Of a stretch of DNA of 64,000 nucleotides, positions 36,624-49,100 are shown piece after piece (position 1 is the first letter of the stretch; each line of letters opens with the position of its first letter). Source of the DNA: Mycobacterium gordonae. Its GTDB lineage: Bacteria > Actinomycetota > Actinomycetes > Mycobacteriales > Mycobacteriaceae. A program made the translations under genes and the position numbers. Under the pieces are notes generated by a model, which had not been told where the DNA came from, searched no databases, and saw only the letters and a program-made list of their open reading frames with translations. The stretch is from NCBI RefSeq assembly GCF_017086405.1, contig NZ_CP070973.1:4992739-5056738 (forward strand), read 5' to 3'.

Positions 36624-39600
36624 AGCACACCCTCTTCGATTTCGGCTTCGGTATCCACATGACTCGCGGTCTCCCCAGCAGGGGCGACGGTGGCCAGTTG
36701 GGCCGCGAATTCCCCGAGGACAGGGTGCTCGAACAGCAGCCGCAACGTCGCGGTGGCCGACACGTCCCGGCTGAGCTGCTCCACCACTCGGGTAGCCGTG
36801 GCGGAATCGCCACCGAGCAAGAAGAAATTGTCGCTCGCTTCGACCCGGGGCAGATTCAAGGCGGTGGCGCAGATCCGCAAGACCCGGTCGACGAACTCGT
36901 CACCGGTGCCCGGATCGTGCGGCTGGGCCGCCGCGGCCGGCGCAGCCCCGGCAGCGACCATGCCGGCTACCATCAGGTCGAGGTAACGGCGCGCGTCCGA
37001 CGCCGAAACCGCTTGCGTAACAAAGTCCCACGACAACGACAGTGCCCCGGCGCGCTCCCACATCTGGAAATCCAGCACCGTCTGTGGAGTTTGCGAGAGT
37101 CCGAACACCAATTCACCGAAGTCGAAGGCCGACCGGCCCGACGTGTCCACTAGGCCGAGCCCACTGGTGAACACCACGGGAAACACCGCCTGCCCCGGAA
37201 TCCCGTGGTGACGCAGTAATTCGCGCTGCAGCCAGACCGCGTCCGCGGCGCGATGCGGCAGATCGGTCAGCAGTTGCCGCTGCAGACGACGGGCCTGTTC
37301 CCAGAGCGACTCGGTCGCATCGACTTGGCACTCCAACAACAGCAGCGAGGTGAAATCGCCTATCACCTCGTCTATTCCGGGAACACCGTGGTCGCGGTCG
37401 AAGAGGGTGACATTGACGCAGAAATGTGTGGTGCCGGCCCACTGGGACAACACCCGCGCATAGCCGGCCAGCAGGAACGAGGCCGCCGTCACCCGCTCGA
37501 CGCGGCAACGCTGGGTGATGTTTCGCCAATCATCCTGCTCGATAACGGCAGTTGCTCGTTCGAACACCGGCTTGTCGATATCCAGGAGCAGACCCAGGTC
37601 GGCCAGCTCCGGGGCCCGCGGCAATGACGGTAGGCGCGAACGCCAATAGTCGCGGCTGGACGCCAGCGCGGGCAGGTCCGCCTCGTCAGCGTCGGGCCAC
37701 AACTCGGGGTGGCTGCCGACGTATTGTGCGAAAGACGTACGCAACGGTGGCAGTCCGTCGGCGCTGCCGCTGCGGTAGAGATGGTCGAGCTGCCCGAGCG
37801 CGATCATCATGCTGGTGCCATCCAGCATGATGTTGTCCATGCTGATCCCGACGATGGTTCTGCCGTCATCGGTGCTCTGGATCCCGAAATCGATGCCGGG
37901 TCGCGTCACGACGTCGATGACCTGGTCGCGCATCCGCGTCCGCACGTCGTCATAGTCGGATATCACGGGTTCGATCGGGGCCGGATGCACGACAGCGCAC
38001 CGGGGCGAGGGCTCGCCGGGGGTCTCGGCGGTCACCGTGGTACGCAGCCCTGGGTGATAGGAAATGAGTTGCCGTACTGCCGTTTCGAACCTCGGGCGGT
38101 CGAAATCCGTCGCCTCGAACTCGAAGTAGCAGTGGGCCGCCACGCCGCTGAGCAAGAAACCGCCGTCCCGCCCGGCCAGATACGCGTGCTGGACGACGGT
38201 GAGGGGAACCTGTCCCTCGTCGAGTACCTGGCCCGCCTCCACCGACGCGGGGTGCGGGGCACTCGGGGCGCCGGCTTTCGCGACAAGCTGCGCGAGAACC
38301 GGGTAGTTGAACAGGTCGACCAGAGCCAGCCTGGTGAAACCGGCGGCCCGCAGGTCGGCATAGACGCGGGTCGCGACCAGACTATCCGCGCCGAGCAGGA
38401 AGAAGTCGTCGTCAGCGGTTGGCGTCGGAATGTTCAAATGGCGCTGCCAGATGCCGGCGATCGTGCCGAGCACCGACTCCTCGAGCGGGTATGCCGGCAA
38501 CACCGATGTCGGTGCGACGTGAGCGCGTGGGGCCGGCCGGGAGCGCGTCCTGCGATGACGGCGGGCGACGATGGTCAGGCCGGGACCGTCCTGTGTCATC
38601 TGCTCCGGCTGCCAATGGTGTTGGGCTATGAATCGCCACCATTGGTCGGCCGCCCGCACTGACTCCGCTTCAGGCGCAAGCAGATCGGGATTCAGGACAG
38701 CCGCGCTGGCCAGGGTCGCCGACGTGATCTCACAGTTCTCGGCGACCCAGAGCCATCCGCCGTCCGCCACAGTGAGGACGTCGAGGACCGGCCCCGCGTC
38801 GGGCAGCTGGTGCAGCGATCCGCAACAGATCACCACATCCGCCTCTGCCCTCGTCAGCTGCTCAGCCGACTCCAGCTGGCGGATAGCCGTGTCGAAATGC
38901 CGACCAGAGGCGATCTCGGCCAGCACCGCATTGGGCTCGAAACACACATACTCGTCGACTACGGCGCCGACCAGCTGCGTAATGCGTTGGGATATCAATC
39001 CGGTACGGGAACCCACTTCCACGATCCGCAGGCGCCGGCCCAGGTGGCGGGCCTGCGCAAAGATGCGTTCGGCCAGATCGTCGAGCGCCTCCTGCAACCG
39101 GTCCTCGGCGAGCAGCATCGCTTCGGGCGCCAACTGCGGGTCGCCGACCAGGGTGTGCGGCGACGCCGCTCCGGTGACGATGTCAGCCAATCTGCGCGCC
39201 GCGCGCTCGATGTTTTGGCCCGCCGTCGCAACCTCTCCCCGTTGCTGCCAGCTCCGCAACAGGGGTGCGTACTGCGGACGGACCCGCTCGGCGTCGCAGA
39301 GACTGGCGGCCAGGCCGATCACTGCGCTCGCCCACCCGCCGTCAGACAGCTCGGATCGGGGACACGTCGAGGACGTGTACGACACGTCGCCGCTGCCCCC
39401 CGCGTGCCGGCGTACCGCCTGTTCGAACCGCAGGAACGCGACGGCCAGCGGTTCGTCGGCGACGATGCCGCCGGCTGTGTCCCAGCTGACCCGAATGCCG
39501 CCCATGTCGTCCTCGACCTGACAGTCCAACCACACTCCGGGAGTCTGGGTCAGTGTGGCGAAATTCAACAATTGGGCGCCCGAGTGCGGCGCGAGCCCGA

Positions 39601-42600
39601 GCGTGCTGGTGAATACCACCGGATAGCCGGGTGACCCGGCAGTACGCAGCGCGGCGAGCAGGCCGGTGGCGTCGCCGTCATCGGCGATGGCGCGCCACAG
39701 TTCGCGCTGTGCGGCGGTGACCGCGTCCAGCGAGCCGGGCTGGACGTCGCTGTAGTCGACCTCACACAGCGCAAGCCGGGTGAAGTTGCCCAGCACTTCA
39801 CGGTCGACGGGTGCGTAGTCCGGTCGGTGGGTCTTGGGGACCACCACCGCAAATCGCTCCCCGGCGCCGATCGAGTGGAGCGCATCGGTGAATGCCTCGA
39901 AAACCAGCGCGGTCGGCGCGACCCTCTGCTGCGCTGCCCGGTCACGCAGTGCGGCCGACTCCAGCGGGCCCAGGTTGAAGGTCATCCGCTCGAATTCCAC
40001 CCGCGCCCGCGAGCCGAGTGGCCGGCCAGCCAACGGCAGCACCGGCGCCGGCGCGCTGGCCTGCGGGTTGGCTGCCAGGCCGGCGTCCTGATTGTCGGCG
40101 GCGAAACGCGCGAAAACGTCTGCGTCGCAATCAACGTGACGCAACCGAGGGGTCTGCTGGTAGTCAGCGATGATGGTCGCGATGACGGTCGCCAGGCTGC
40201 GGGCGTCCAGGCTCAGGTAGTTGATCAGCAGGCCGACATAGCGCGAGGAGCCGGACAGGGCGAAACACCGGACGACCGGGACCGCCCGCGGATCGAACAC
40301 CGCGCCGGCCATGTGCTTCATCAGCGACTCGGGACAGGTGCCGGCGACGACGTCCACCGGCACCGGCGGGGCGTCATGCACGCGTTGACTGGTGTCGTCG
40401 TCCAGGACACAGCGCAGTACCGCGAATTCAGCGACACAGTGGCTGACGACGGCACCGAAGCGGTCCAGGTCGACACTGTCTCCTGGCTCCTCGACTGCCA
40501 GCACGATCGAGAAAAATGTTGGCGCACGCGATGTTCCGTGCAGCCCGGCGCTGCCGAGCACATAAGCCTGCTGCAGCCGGGTGAGCGGAAAGGCACTGTT
40601 CTGCTGCACGCGAGGATGATCAGGCCCGGAGTCATGCGGTCGCGCACCGACGAGGCAGACCGAGCTGAATTCGCCGAGGGTCTGGTGCCCCAGAAGTTGC
40701 CCGACGTCAGCGCCGATCACTCCCCTGTTCTTCAGTTGCGCGACCACCTGCGTCGCTCGCAGGCTGTCACCGCCATGGGCGAAGAAGTTGTCGCCGCGGC
40801 GGGTGATCGCGGCACCGAGTACCTCCGACCAGACCCCGGCGACCACGCGTTCGACCGTGGTGAGATCGGTGGCCGACTGTCCGTCCCGCGCGGCCCGGGC
40901 GAATTCCTCCAATTCCTCGGCTACCCAACGGCGATCAACCTTGCCGTTACCCGTGAGCGGCAGCTCGGCGCCGGGCATGATCAGCCGCGGAATCATATAC
41001 TGCGGCAATCGTTCTGCCAGGTAGCGCCGCAGCTCAACCTCCGTTGCATCGGTGAAACCCGCGATATCGCCGTTGCAGACGAGGATGGCACCTAGCGCCT
41101 TATTGCTTTGGATCGGCACCACCGCCGCGTTCTCCACCGACGGATACTCACGCAGCACGTGCTCGATCTCACCGCACTCCACCCGGTGGCCACCGATCTT
41201 GACCTGCGAGTCGATCCGCCCGAGGAACTGCAGGGTTCCGTCGTGCCAGTAACAGCCCAGGTCGCCGGTGCGGTACCACCGAATTCCGTTCTCGTCCAGC
41301 ACGAATCGCTCGGCGGTCAGCTCCGGGGCGTTGTGATAACCCTGCGCGACGCCCGCTCCGCCGATCCACAACTCACCCGCTACGTAGTCAGGACGGTCGC
41401 GGCCGAAGTCGTCGACAACGCGGAACATCTGGTTGCACAGCGGGTACCCGTAAGGCACCGACACCCAGTCGGGATCGAGGTCAGCGGCCGGGGCCAGGAC
41501 GAACTCGTTCGACCAGATCGCGGCCTCGGTGGCGCCCCCCATGGCGACCAGGCGTGCCCGGGGCGCCGCGTGATGCAGTCGTTTCGGCATGTCAAGCGGA
41601 ATCCAGTCACCGGAAAGAAACACCGACCGAAGGCTGGGCAGCATGTCGCAGCCGCTACCCGCGGCGATCAACAACATGTCGAGCAGCGCCGGAACCGAAT
41701 TCCACACCGTGACCGCGAACTCGTTGACCAGCGCATTCCAGTGGAAGGCATCCCGGCGGGACTGTTCGGAGATCATCACCAGGCTCGCACCGCAGCTGAG
41801 CGGGCCGAAAATGTCGTAGACGCTGAGGTCGAAGTCCAGCGCGGAGACCGCCAGCACGACGTCCGCCGCGCCCACCTCGTTACGGCGATTGACGTCCACT
41901 ATCGTGTTCAACGCGGCCGCATGGGACACCAGTACGCCTTTCGGTTCACCGGTGGAGCCCGAGGTATAGATGACGTACGCGGTGTCCTCCGGGTCGATCC
42001 GAACCGGCTCCACCGCAACACATTCGATCATCGATTCGACGTCGTGTATCAGCGGTCCCGCGGCCGCGAGCTCGTATTGCCTCTCTTTCGAGCGGATCAA
42101 TCCCGACATCCCGGAGATGGCGCAGATGCGGGCGAATCGATCCGCGGGCTGGTCAACTCCCACCGGGAGGTAACTGCAGCCGGCCATCAGCACCCCGAGT
42201 GCGGCGACGACCTGAGACGGGCCCTTGAGTAGCTGTATCCCGATGATGGAGCCCGGGGCGTGGCGTTGAACCAGGACTCCGGCTACGCGACGTGCGTGGT
42301 CGTCGAGCGCGCCGTAGGTCAGCTGTGGGTAGCGGGCCGCGATCGGATCGTGATCGGCGTCGGCTTCGAATTCGCCTGCGGTCCAGCGCAACGCGACTCT
42401 GCCCGGATCGTTGGTGGCCTGCTCGCGGAATGCGTCGAAGAGCAGTCCTTCCGGTCGCGCCGCCGATGTGGCGTTGCGCCGCTGACGTGTCGATCGGGAA
42501 CGCTGGGGAAGCTCGATGACCGCCGGCGTCGACCAGTCATGGCCGCCAAAGCCTTCCAGCAGGCCGATATAGGCGTCGAACATGTCCGCAACGACACCGG

Positions 42601-44892
42601 TCGGGAAACAGCCCGCGCGGTAATCCCAGGACACGACCAGGTTGTCCCCCACGACGCCCACCTGGTTGTCGATGAGCACCTGCGGAGTCATCGAGGACAC
42701 GTGGCCGACGGCACCGAGTGTGTCGACGTCGCGCGGGGGCAGGATCGTCGTGTCTCCCGCATAGGTGAACACCACGGGCGCGATGCCACTGTGGCCGGTG
42801 CCGGCCCGCAGCTGGGCGGCGAGCAGGTCGGTGGATTCGGGTCCGGCCAGCGCGGTACGCAGGCCGCGCTGTGCGCCGCGGACCCAGTCCGCCACGGTGG
42901 TCGGCTCCTGCTGCGCGCAGCGGTAAAGGTGGGTCCGGGTGAAATCGCCGATCACGTCCGAGATGCCGGGCGGGCGTCCGAAAGTGGTGACATTGACCAA
43001 GAAGTCCTCGGCACCGCTCCAGTGCCGCAGCACCAGCGAGTAGGCGGCCAGGAACACCGCGGCGCGGGTGACGCCGTGAGTCCGGCAGTGTTCGTCCAGC
43101 CCCACCATCGCGGCGGTGTCCAGCGTGTGTTGCCGGCGCCGGAAGACGATGTCGCGCTCTTCGGCCCACGGCAGTTGAGGGCATTCGGGCAGTGCTTCGA
43201 TCGAGTCCGACTGCGGCGCCGAAGGAGGCCGGACGGTGGCCCACCCATCACCGAATTCGGTTGATAGCGAGGGCAATTGATCACCACGATACAACGCCGC
43301 CAGATCACGGAGGAGTATACCGATACTGCTCAGGTCGGCAATGATCAGATTGATCGCGAAGTGCAGGACGCAACGATCGGGCAGCCGGGTCAGTTCGACT
43401 CGCCATGTGTCACCGGTCTCGATGTCGAATCGATGAGCACGCAGCCTGGTGCGGACCTCATCGAGATGAAGTCGTCGCCTCGCGTCGCCACAGTCGGTCA
43501 GGTCGTGTACCGGCACTGGAACATGGCGGTTCTCTGGGTCGATGCAACAGCGGTCCGGGTCGGGAAACATGCTGCGCAGCATGGGATGCCGGCGCGCGAG
43601 GGTATCGAGAGCGGTGTTGAGGCGTCCCGGATCGATCGTGGCGCCGTCCAGTTCGAAGTACGTCTGGCAACCCACGCCGCCGAGTGGTTGCTCGGTACTG
43701 CGTCCGACCCAGTAGGCGCGCTGCAGCGCGGTGGTCGCGAAGGGGTCCGGGACGTCGTCGTGCGGAAGGTGGACCGGACTCCGCTGCGCGCCATCGTAGA
43801 GTTGTTGCCAGTGGCGCAGTGTGGGTTCGGCGTATAGCGCAGCGAAGTCCAGATGCCGTGACCGGGTGACGGCCCACTCGACAACCTGAGCGGTCATCAC
43901 CGACGTCAGGCCAAGCGCGATGAGATCGGTGTCGCCGTCGAGGTCGTGCACGTGAACGCCGAGCAGGGCCGAAACGCATTCGGCAAGTTCGGTCACCGGC
44001 GGCTGCGGGCGCGATCGGTCCGACTTGACCGACGCCTCATAGAGGACGTCGAAGTGTCCGGCCTCGAGCATGCTCAGCGCCTTGCGCCGTCTGATCTTGC
44101 CGGACGTCGTTCTGGGTAGCACGCGTGGACGCACCCAGATGATGCGTTCCGGCGCGGTCTGGTGCGCCGACAGGATCCGGCGTCGTAGCACTCGGCTGAT
44201 ATCGCCGAGATCTTCGGCGGGATCGGCGGTTTCGACGATCAGCCACCAGCTGTCGGAGGTCTCGGGTTGCACTGCGCACGCCCCGCCGCTGTCGACTCCG
44301 CAGCGCGCTTCTTCGACGGTCGACTCGATGTCATTGGGGAAGTAGTTGCCGCCGCCCACGATGATCAGGTCGCGGTAGCGACCGCAGATAAACAGCTCAC
44401 CACCGCTGAAGAAGCCCGCGTCCCCCGTCCTCAAATAGGGTCCGGCGCCGGCTACGGTGGTGGCCCCGAAGATTTCGGCCGTCACCTCGGGTCGACGCCA
44501 GTAGCCGTCCGGCAGTCCCTCTCCACCTACCCAGATCTCGCCCACTTCGCCGTCCGGCACGACGGTGCGGCGCTCCGGGTCGACGATGCGCACATCCCAA
44601 CCCAGAGTGCTGTCACCACAACTGACCAACGTCCGGGTGCGGCGAGCCTCCGCAGACGACGAAACCTCGACCGCGCGGCCGCGATTGAGGTGCTCGGAAT
44701 CAAAGCTTGCCTGCACCCAGCGGCGAGGCTTGACGGTTCCCGCTACGCCGAGACCCGCCTCGGCGAGACCATACTGGGGCACCAAGACGTCGTCTCGCAG
44801 TCCGGCCGACCGAAACTTCTCCACGAAGCCGCTCAACGTGGACGGGCGCACCGGTTCTGCGCCGTTGGTGGCCAAGTGCAGGCAGGAGAGAT

Positions 44893-45777
<885 letters not shown>

Positions 45778-45969
45778 CCATCCCAGTCGCCGTGGACCCG
45801 ACCCAAATATATTGAATATATTGCTCCGGTCCTGGGCGATCCGGTTACTGCTCTGGGGCTATCTGCTGCAGACGGTTGTTCGCTATGACACTGAGACCCC
45901 TTCCCACTGGTGGACTCCGCGACGCGGCTCCGCAAGGTTTGACAAACCTAAGTCCCGCAGGCAATTTAT

Positions 45970-45991
45970 AACATGAAAATCATGTTCAACA
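45970..45991. promoter_or_regulatory. Putative Zur box between FAAL-NRPS operon and PE gene
   Basis: The core TGAAAATCATGTTCA at 45974-45988 is a near palindrome of the mycobacterial Zur type. It lies almost exactly midway in the 410-bp divergent gap 45778-46187: 197 bp from the FAAL start and 200 bp from the PE start. It could govern both. The rest of the gap holds AT-rich sequence unusual for this genome (for example around 45810-45830) and no gene. Confidence 0.7.
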
Positions 45992-46187
45992 AGGACGCTC
46001 CTGCAAACGATGTGCAACAAGGCTGCTTCAGACTAGCGCTGCCTGCTAGCCCGGCGGCAACCCTCGACGGACCACAGCAACGTCGCTGAACGTCCCTGCA
46101 TCAATGCGTGACGACCTTTGAGACCCATGTTGGAAATCGCGGTTGGCCGGCGGGCCCATCGTCCCGAAGAGTCGAGGAGAGTGCGAC

Positions 46188-47399
46188 ATGTCGTTCGTCA
46201 TCGCGGTACCTGAACTGGTGCAGGGCGCAGCCCAGGATTTGGCCGGCATCGGTTCATCGCTGGCCGAGGCATCGGCGAGCGCATCCGGATCCACGACGGC
46301 AGTTGTGGCCGCGGCGCAAGACGAGGTCTCGATCGCGATCGCTGAGCTGTTCGGTGACTTAGGCCAGCAGTTTCAGGCCGTCAACGCCCACGCGCAGAGT
46401 TTTCATTCGCAGTTCGTCAACGCCGTGAACTCCGGCGCAGGGGCCTATGTCAGCGCCGAAATCGCCAACGCCCAAAGGACTTTGATGGGCGGCGCCTCCG
46501 GTGCACCAGCTGCCGCAGCCGCCGGCATCGACCCCATCACCCGCTGGGAGCAGGTCCTCACGACGACATCCCAGAATGCCCAGAAGGTATTCGGCGCCTG
46601 GGACGCCGGCATAGCTACGCTGGCCGGTGGCGTCTCAACCGGGTTGAACCAGCTTGTCACCAACCCGGCCGGGTTCTTGGCGAACCTGCAGGTCGCAGCC
46701 CAGTCGGTGCCTCTGGTCGGCGCGCCCAACGAGGTCGCGGCGGCGGTCGTGCAAAACACCTTGGGTGGCATCACGCAGTCGAGCGGCACCGAGATCGTTG
46801 ACGTTTTCGACGTACACGTCCAGTTGTACGACGGTCTCATGGAGGGGTTCCTCAGCAGCGGACCGGCGGGCGGGTTACTCGCTGGCGCCTTGAATCTCAC
46901 TGCTTCGCCGTTGAGTGGGCTGCTCATAGGCGCGGTGGGTCCGTTCGTCAGCCCGGGCGTCGCGGCGCTCAACAGCGCGGGCGGCATCCTGGCCGATATC
47001 ACCGGCGGCAATCCGATGGGGGCGCTCAACGGCTTGATCAACACGCCGGCCAACGTCGTCGACGGGTTCTTCAACGGCGCCACGCTGAACCTCAACCCGC
47101 TCGCACCATTGGTTAACCAACTCTTCGCCGGCCCCGGCTCCGAGGAACAAGTCACTGGCGTGAGCCTCGGCTTCGGCGGCTTGTTCAGCCCGGGACAGGT
47201 GGTTACCGGTGCCAGCGGGCCGCTGTATGAAGGGGTTGGCGGCTCTTTGCTGAACTCGGTGGGTCTGCAGCTTGCCGTCAACTCGGACGACTTTGTGGGC
47301 GTATTGCCGATTCCCGCCCTCGGAGTGGGTCCCATTGCCGCCACAGCTAACCTGTTCAACGTTGTCGGGCGGGCGTTGGGCGGTACGCTGCTCGGCTAG
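46188..47399 (+). CDS. PE family protein
   Basis: The protein is 403 residues from ATG 46188 (MSFVIAVPELVQGAAQDLAG), with GAGGAGAG upstream. Residues 1-95 form the PE domain, including the conserved stretch DEVSIAIAELFGDLGQQFQA. The remaining 300 residues are Gly/Ala/Asn/Leu-rich without PGRS repeats and without a PE-PPE esterase motif; segments such as GGLLAGALNLTASPLSGLLIGAVGPFVSPG are strongly hydrophobic. PE proteins are exported by type VII secretion and several serve nutrient uptake at the outer membrane. Sharing a Zur-type box with the NRPS operon suggests a role in metallophore handling under zinc starvation. An inverted repeat follows the stop. Confidence 0.88.
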   Translation: MSFVIAVPELVQGAAQDLAGIGSSLAEASASASGSTTAVVAAAQDEVSIAIAELFGDLGQQFQAVNAHAQSFHSQFVNAVNSGAGAYVSAEIANAQRTLMGGASGAPAAAAAGIDPITRWEQVLTTTSQNAQKVFGAWDAGIATLAGGVSTGLNQLVTNPAGFLANLQVAAQSVPLVGAPNEVAAAVVQNTLGGITQSSGTEIVDVFDVHVQLYDGLMEGFLSSGPAGGLLAGALNLTASPLSGLLIGAVGPFVSPGVAALNSAGGILADITGGNPMGALNGLINTPANVVDGFFNGATLNLNPLAPLVNQLFAGPGSEEQVTGVSLGFGGLFSPGQVVTGASGPLYEGVGGSLLNSVGLQLAVNSDDFVGVLPIPALGVGPIAATANLFNVVGRALGGTLLG

Positions 47400-47405
47400 T
47401 TTGGT

Positions 47406-47453
47406 CGATGCCGGCAACGGATCTCGGGTTGGTCGAATCTGTTGCCGGCATCG
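47406..47453 (+). terminator. 13-bp perfect inverted repeat, possible terminator after the PE gene
   Basis: CGATGCCGGCAAC (47406-47418) pairs perfectly with GTTGCCGGCATCG (47441-47453) around a 22-base loop. It starts six bases after the PE stop and precedes the methyltransferase gene. There is no U tract, so it would be a mycobacterial-type terminator or a processing or regulatory stem. Confidence 0.45.
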
Positions 47454-47523
47454 CCGCCGAACGTTGCGGGCAGCGGCGGACGGTTGACTACCCACACCGA
47501 GCGCTGGCACGGAAGGCGACTTG

Positions 47524-48348
47524 ATGAGCAATACGGCGCCCGAACTGGGCGACGTCCAGGAGACGTTGCTGATTCCGCTGTACGCGCGGGCCTGTGACGC
47601 GACCGCGCGGCGTTCGGTGCTTGCCGACCTCCGTGCGCGCGAACTCGTCGATGCCATCGACTACGACTTCACCAAGTTCCGCGGCTCGTCATTGTCCGGA
47701 TCGGTGTCCCGATCATCCATATTCGACGGCTGGGGGGCGCAGTTCTTGCGCGAGCATCCCGCTGGAACGGTCGTCGAACTCGGGACCGGCCTGAACACCC
47801 GGTTCGACCGCCTCGACAACAAACAGGTGCACTGGTTCGACCTGGACCTGCCCGACGTGATCGAGCTGCGCCGCCACTTCTTCAGTGACAGCGAGCGCTG
47901 CACGATGATTGCCGGTTCTGTGCTCGACACCGATTGGTTCGACACTGTGGCGGCCGCGCCGGGGCCCTACCTGTTCCTGTGCGAAGCCGTGCTGATCTAT
48001 CTCAGTGGCGAGGAAGTACGCCGCGTCCTGACTCAACTTGGTCAACGGTTCCCGGGTGCGTTGATCGGCTTCGACACCGCCGGCCGGCGGATGGTGGACA
48101 ACCAGGATCGCAATCGCTCGCTGGCGCAGGTGAGCGCTCGGCTGCAGTGGGTGTGTGACGATCCTCGGGAGATCGAGGGCTGGGGCCCGCAGCTGATCGA
48201 CACCCGGACCCTGGCCAAACCGCAACCGGAGATCGCCAAAACCTGGCCGCCCCAACGCCGCTACGGCATGCCGCTGCTGGCGCGACTGGCGCCGTCGATG
48301 GTCAACACCTACAAGTTCAACTTGTTCAGACTCCCGACAACGCCTTGA
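47524..48348 (+). CDS. Class I SAM-dependent methyltransferase, LCMT/TcmP-type O-methyltransferase
   Basis: The protein is 274 residues from ATG 47524, preceded by GGAAGG; a TTG three bases earlier is possible. SAM-binding motif I is VELGTGLNTRFDRLDN near residue 82, followed by WFDLDLPDVIELR and LFLCEAVLIYLSGEEV, which are signatures of leucine-carboxyl-methyltransferase-like and TcmP-like enzymes. Such enzymes methylate carboxyl or hydroxyl groups of small molecules. In this setting the metallophore is a reasonable substrate, but there is no direct proof. It is co-directional with the PE and GAP-family genes. Confidence 0.82.
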   Translation: MSNTAPELGDVQETLLIPLYARACDATARRSVLADLRARELVDAIDYDFTKFRGSSLSGSVSRSSIFDGWGAQFLREHPAGTVVELGTGLNTRFDRLDNKQVHWFDLDLPDVIELRRHFFSDSERCTMIAGSVLDTDWFDTVAAAPGPYLFLCEAVLIYLSGEEVRRVLTQLGQRFPGALIGFDTAGRRMVDNQDRNRSLAQVSARLQWVCDDPREIEGWGPQLIDTRTLAKPQPEIAKTWPPQRRYGMPLLARLAPSMVNTYKFNLFRLPTTP

Positions 48349-48388
48349 TCTCTGCACCTCCGGGCTTGTCACTCCGGGTGGTGAGCTG

Positions 48389-49072
48389 ATGCTTGCCCTC
48401 ATGATGACGCTGTCGGGACTGGCGCTCGTCGAATCGCTCAACGTCCTCAACCTCGGTGCCACTTCGGCGATCATCTACGACAGCCGACTGCATCGCCGCT
48501 CTCCGCTGCCTGGCGGTCTCAGTTTCATCGCCGGCCTGTTCGCCGCGACCGCGGCCCTCGGCATCGCCGTGGTATTCGGTGTCGACGTGCTGACTCGGCT
48601 GTCCTCGTTCGAACTGACCCCTACGCTGCGCTACCGCAGCGAGCTGGTCGTCGGTGCGCTGCTTGTCGGTGTGGCGTGTTATCCCGCGGCGGCCCGAAAA
48701 GCCGCGCCGCACTGGGCATTCACCGTGATGCGACAACGGCCGTGGCTGCTCGGGTGCGTCGGATCTGCGCTGGGTTTCGGCCAGGCGGCGACCGACGTGG
48801 TCTATCTGGGCGCGCTGGCGATGCTGAGTGCCCATCACCCCCGGCCGTGGTTCTGGCCACTATTGGTGATTGGGTACTGCGCTGTCGAACTCGCACCACC
48901 GGTGCTGGTGCTCCTGCTGGCGACCAGACCCACACCACGAGCGCAACGCGTGCAACGCACGGTGACGCGCGTGATCACCCGATACGGGCCACGTCTGGTG
49001 CGAGCGATGTGTGTGGTGGCCGGGGCTGCTCTCGTCGCCGACGCGTTCCGGCACAGTCAGCACCTCTGGTAA
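48389..49072 (+). CDS. GAP (Sap)-family six-helix membrane protein
   Basis: This 227-residue protein has about six hydrophobic segments: LALMMTLSGLALVESLNVLNL at the N-terminus, LSFIAGLFAATAALGIAVVFG, LVVGALLVGVACY, LGALAML, FWPLLVIGYCAVELAPPVLVLLL and a C-terminal one. Spacing is typical of GAP/Sap (LysE-superfamily-like) proteins. Mycobacterial members support export of surface lipids such as glycopeptidolipids. Here it may export the lipid-tailed metallophore. It could correspond to the six-helix membrane protein MptD of the M. avium paratuberculosis zinc island, but this needs alignment. It is convergent with the ABC transporter genes, with only 28 bp between. Confidence 0.78.
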   Translation: MLALMMTLSGLALVESLNVLNLGATSAIIYDSRLHRRSPLPGGLSFIAGLFAATAALGIAVVFGVDVLTRLSSFELTPTLRYRSELVVGALLVGVACYPAAARKAAPHWAFTVMRQRPWLLGCVGSALGFGQAATDVVYLGALAMLSAHHPRPWFWPLLVIGYCAVELAPPVLVLLLATRPTPRAQRVQRTVTRVITRYGPRLVRAMCVVAGAALVADAFRHSQHLW

Positions 49073-49100
49073 CGCGTCCCGAGCCGCTCGTCACCGACGG

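Noticed and set aside
46188..47399. PE_PGRS classification
   Set aside because: There are no dense GGA-GGN glycine repeats; the C-terminal part is hydrophobic and non-repetitive, so plain PE is the better label.
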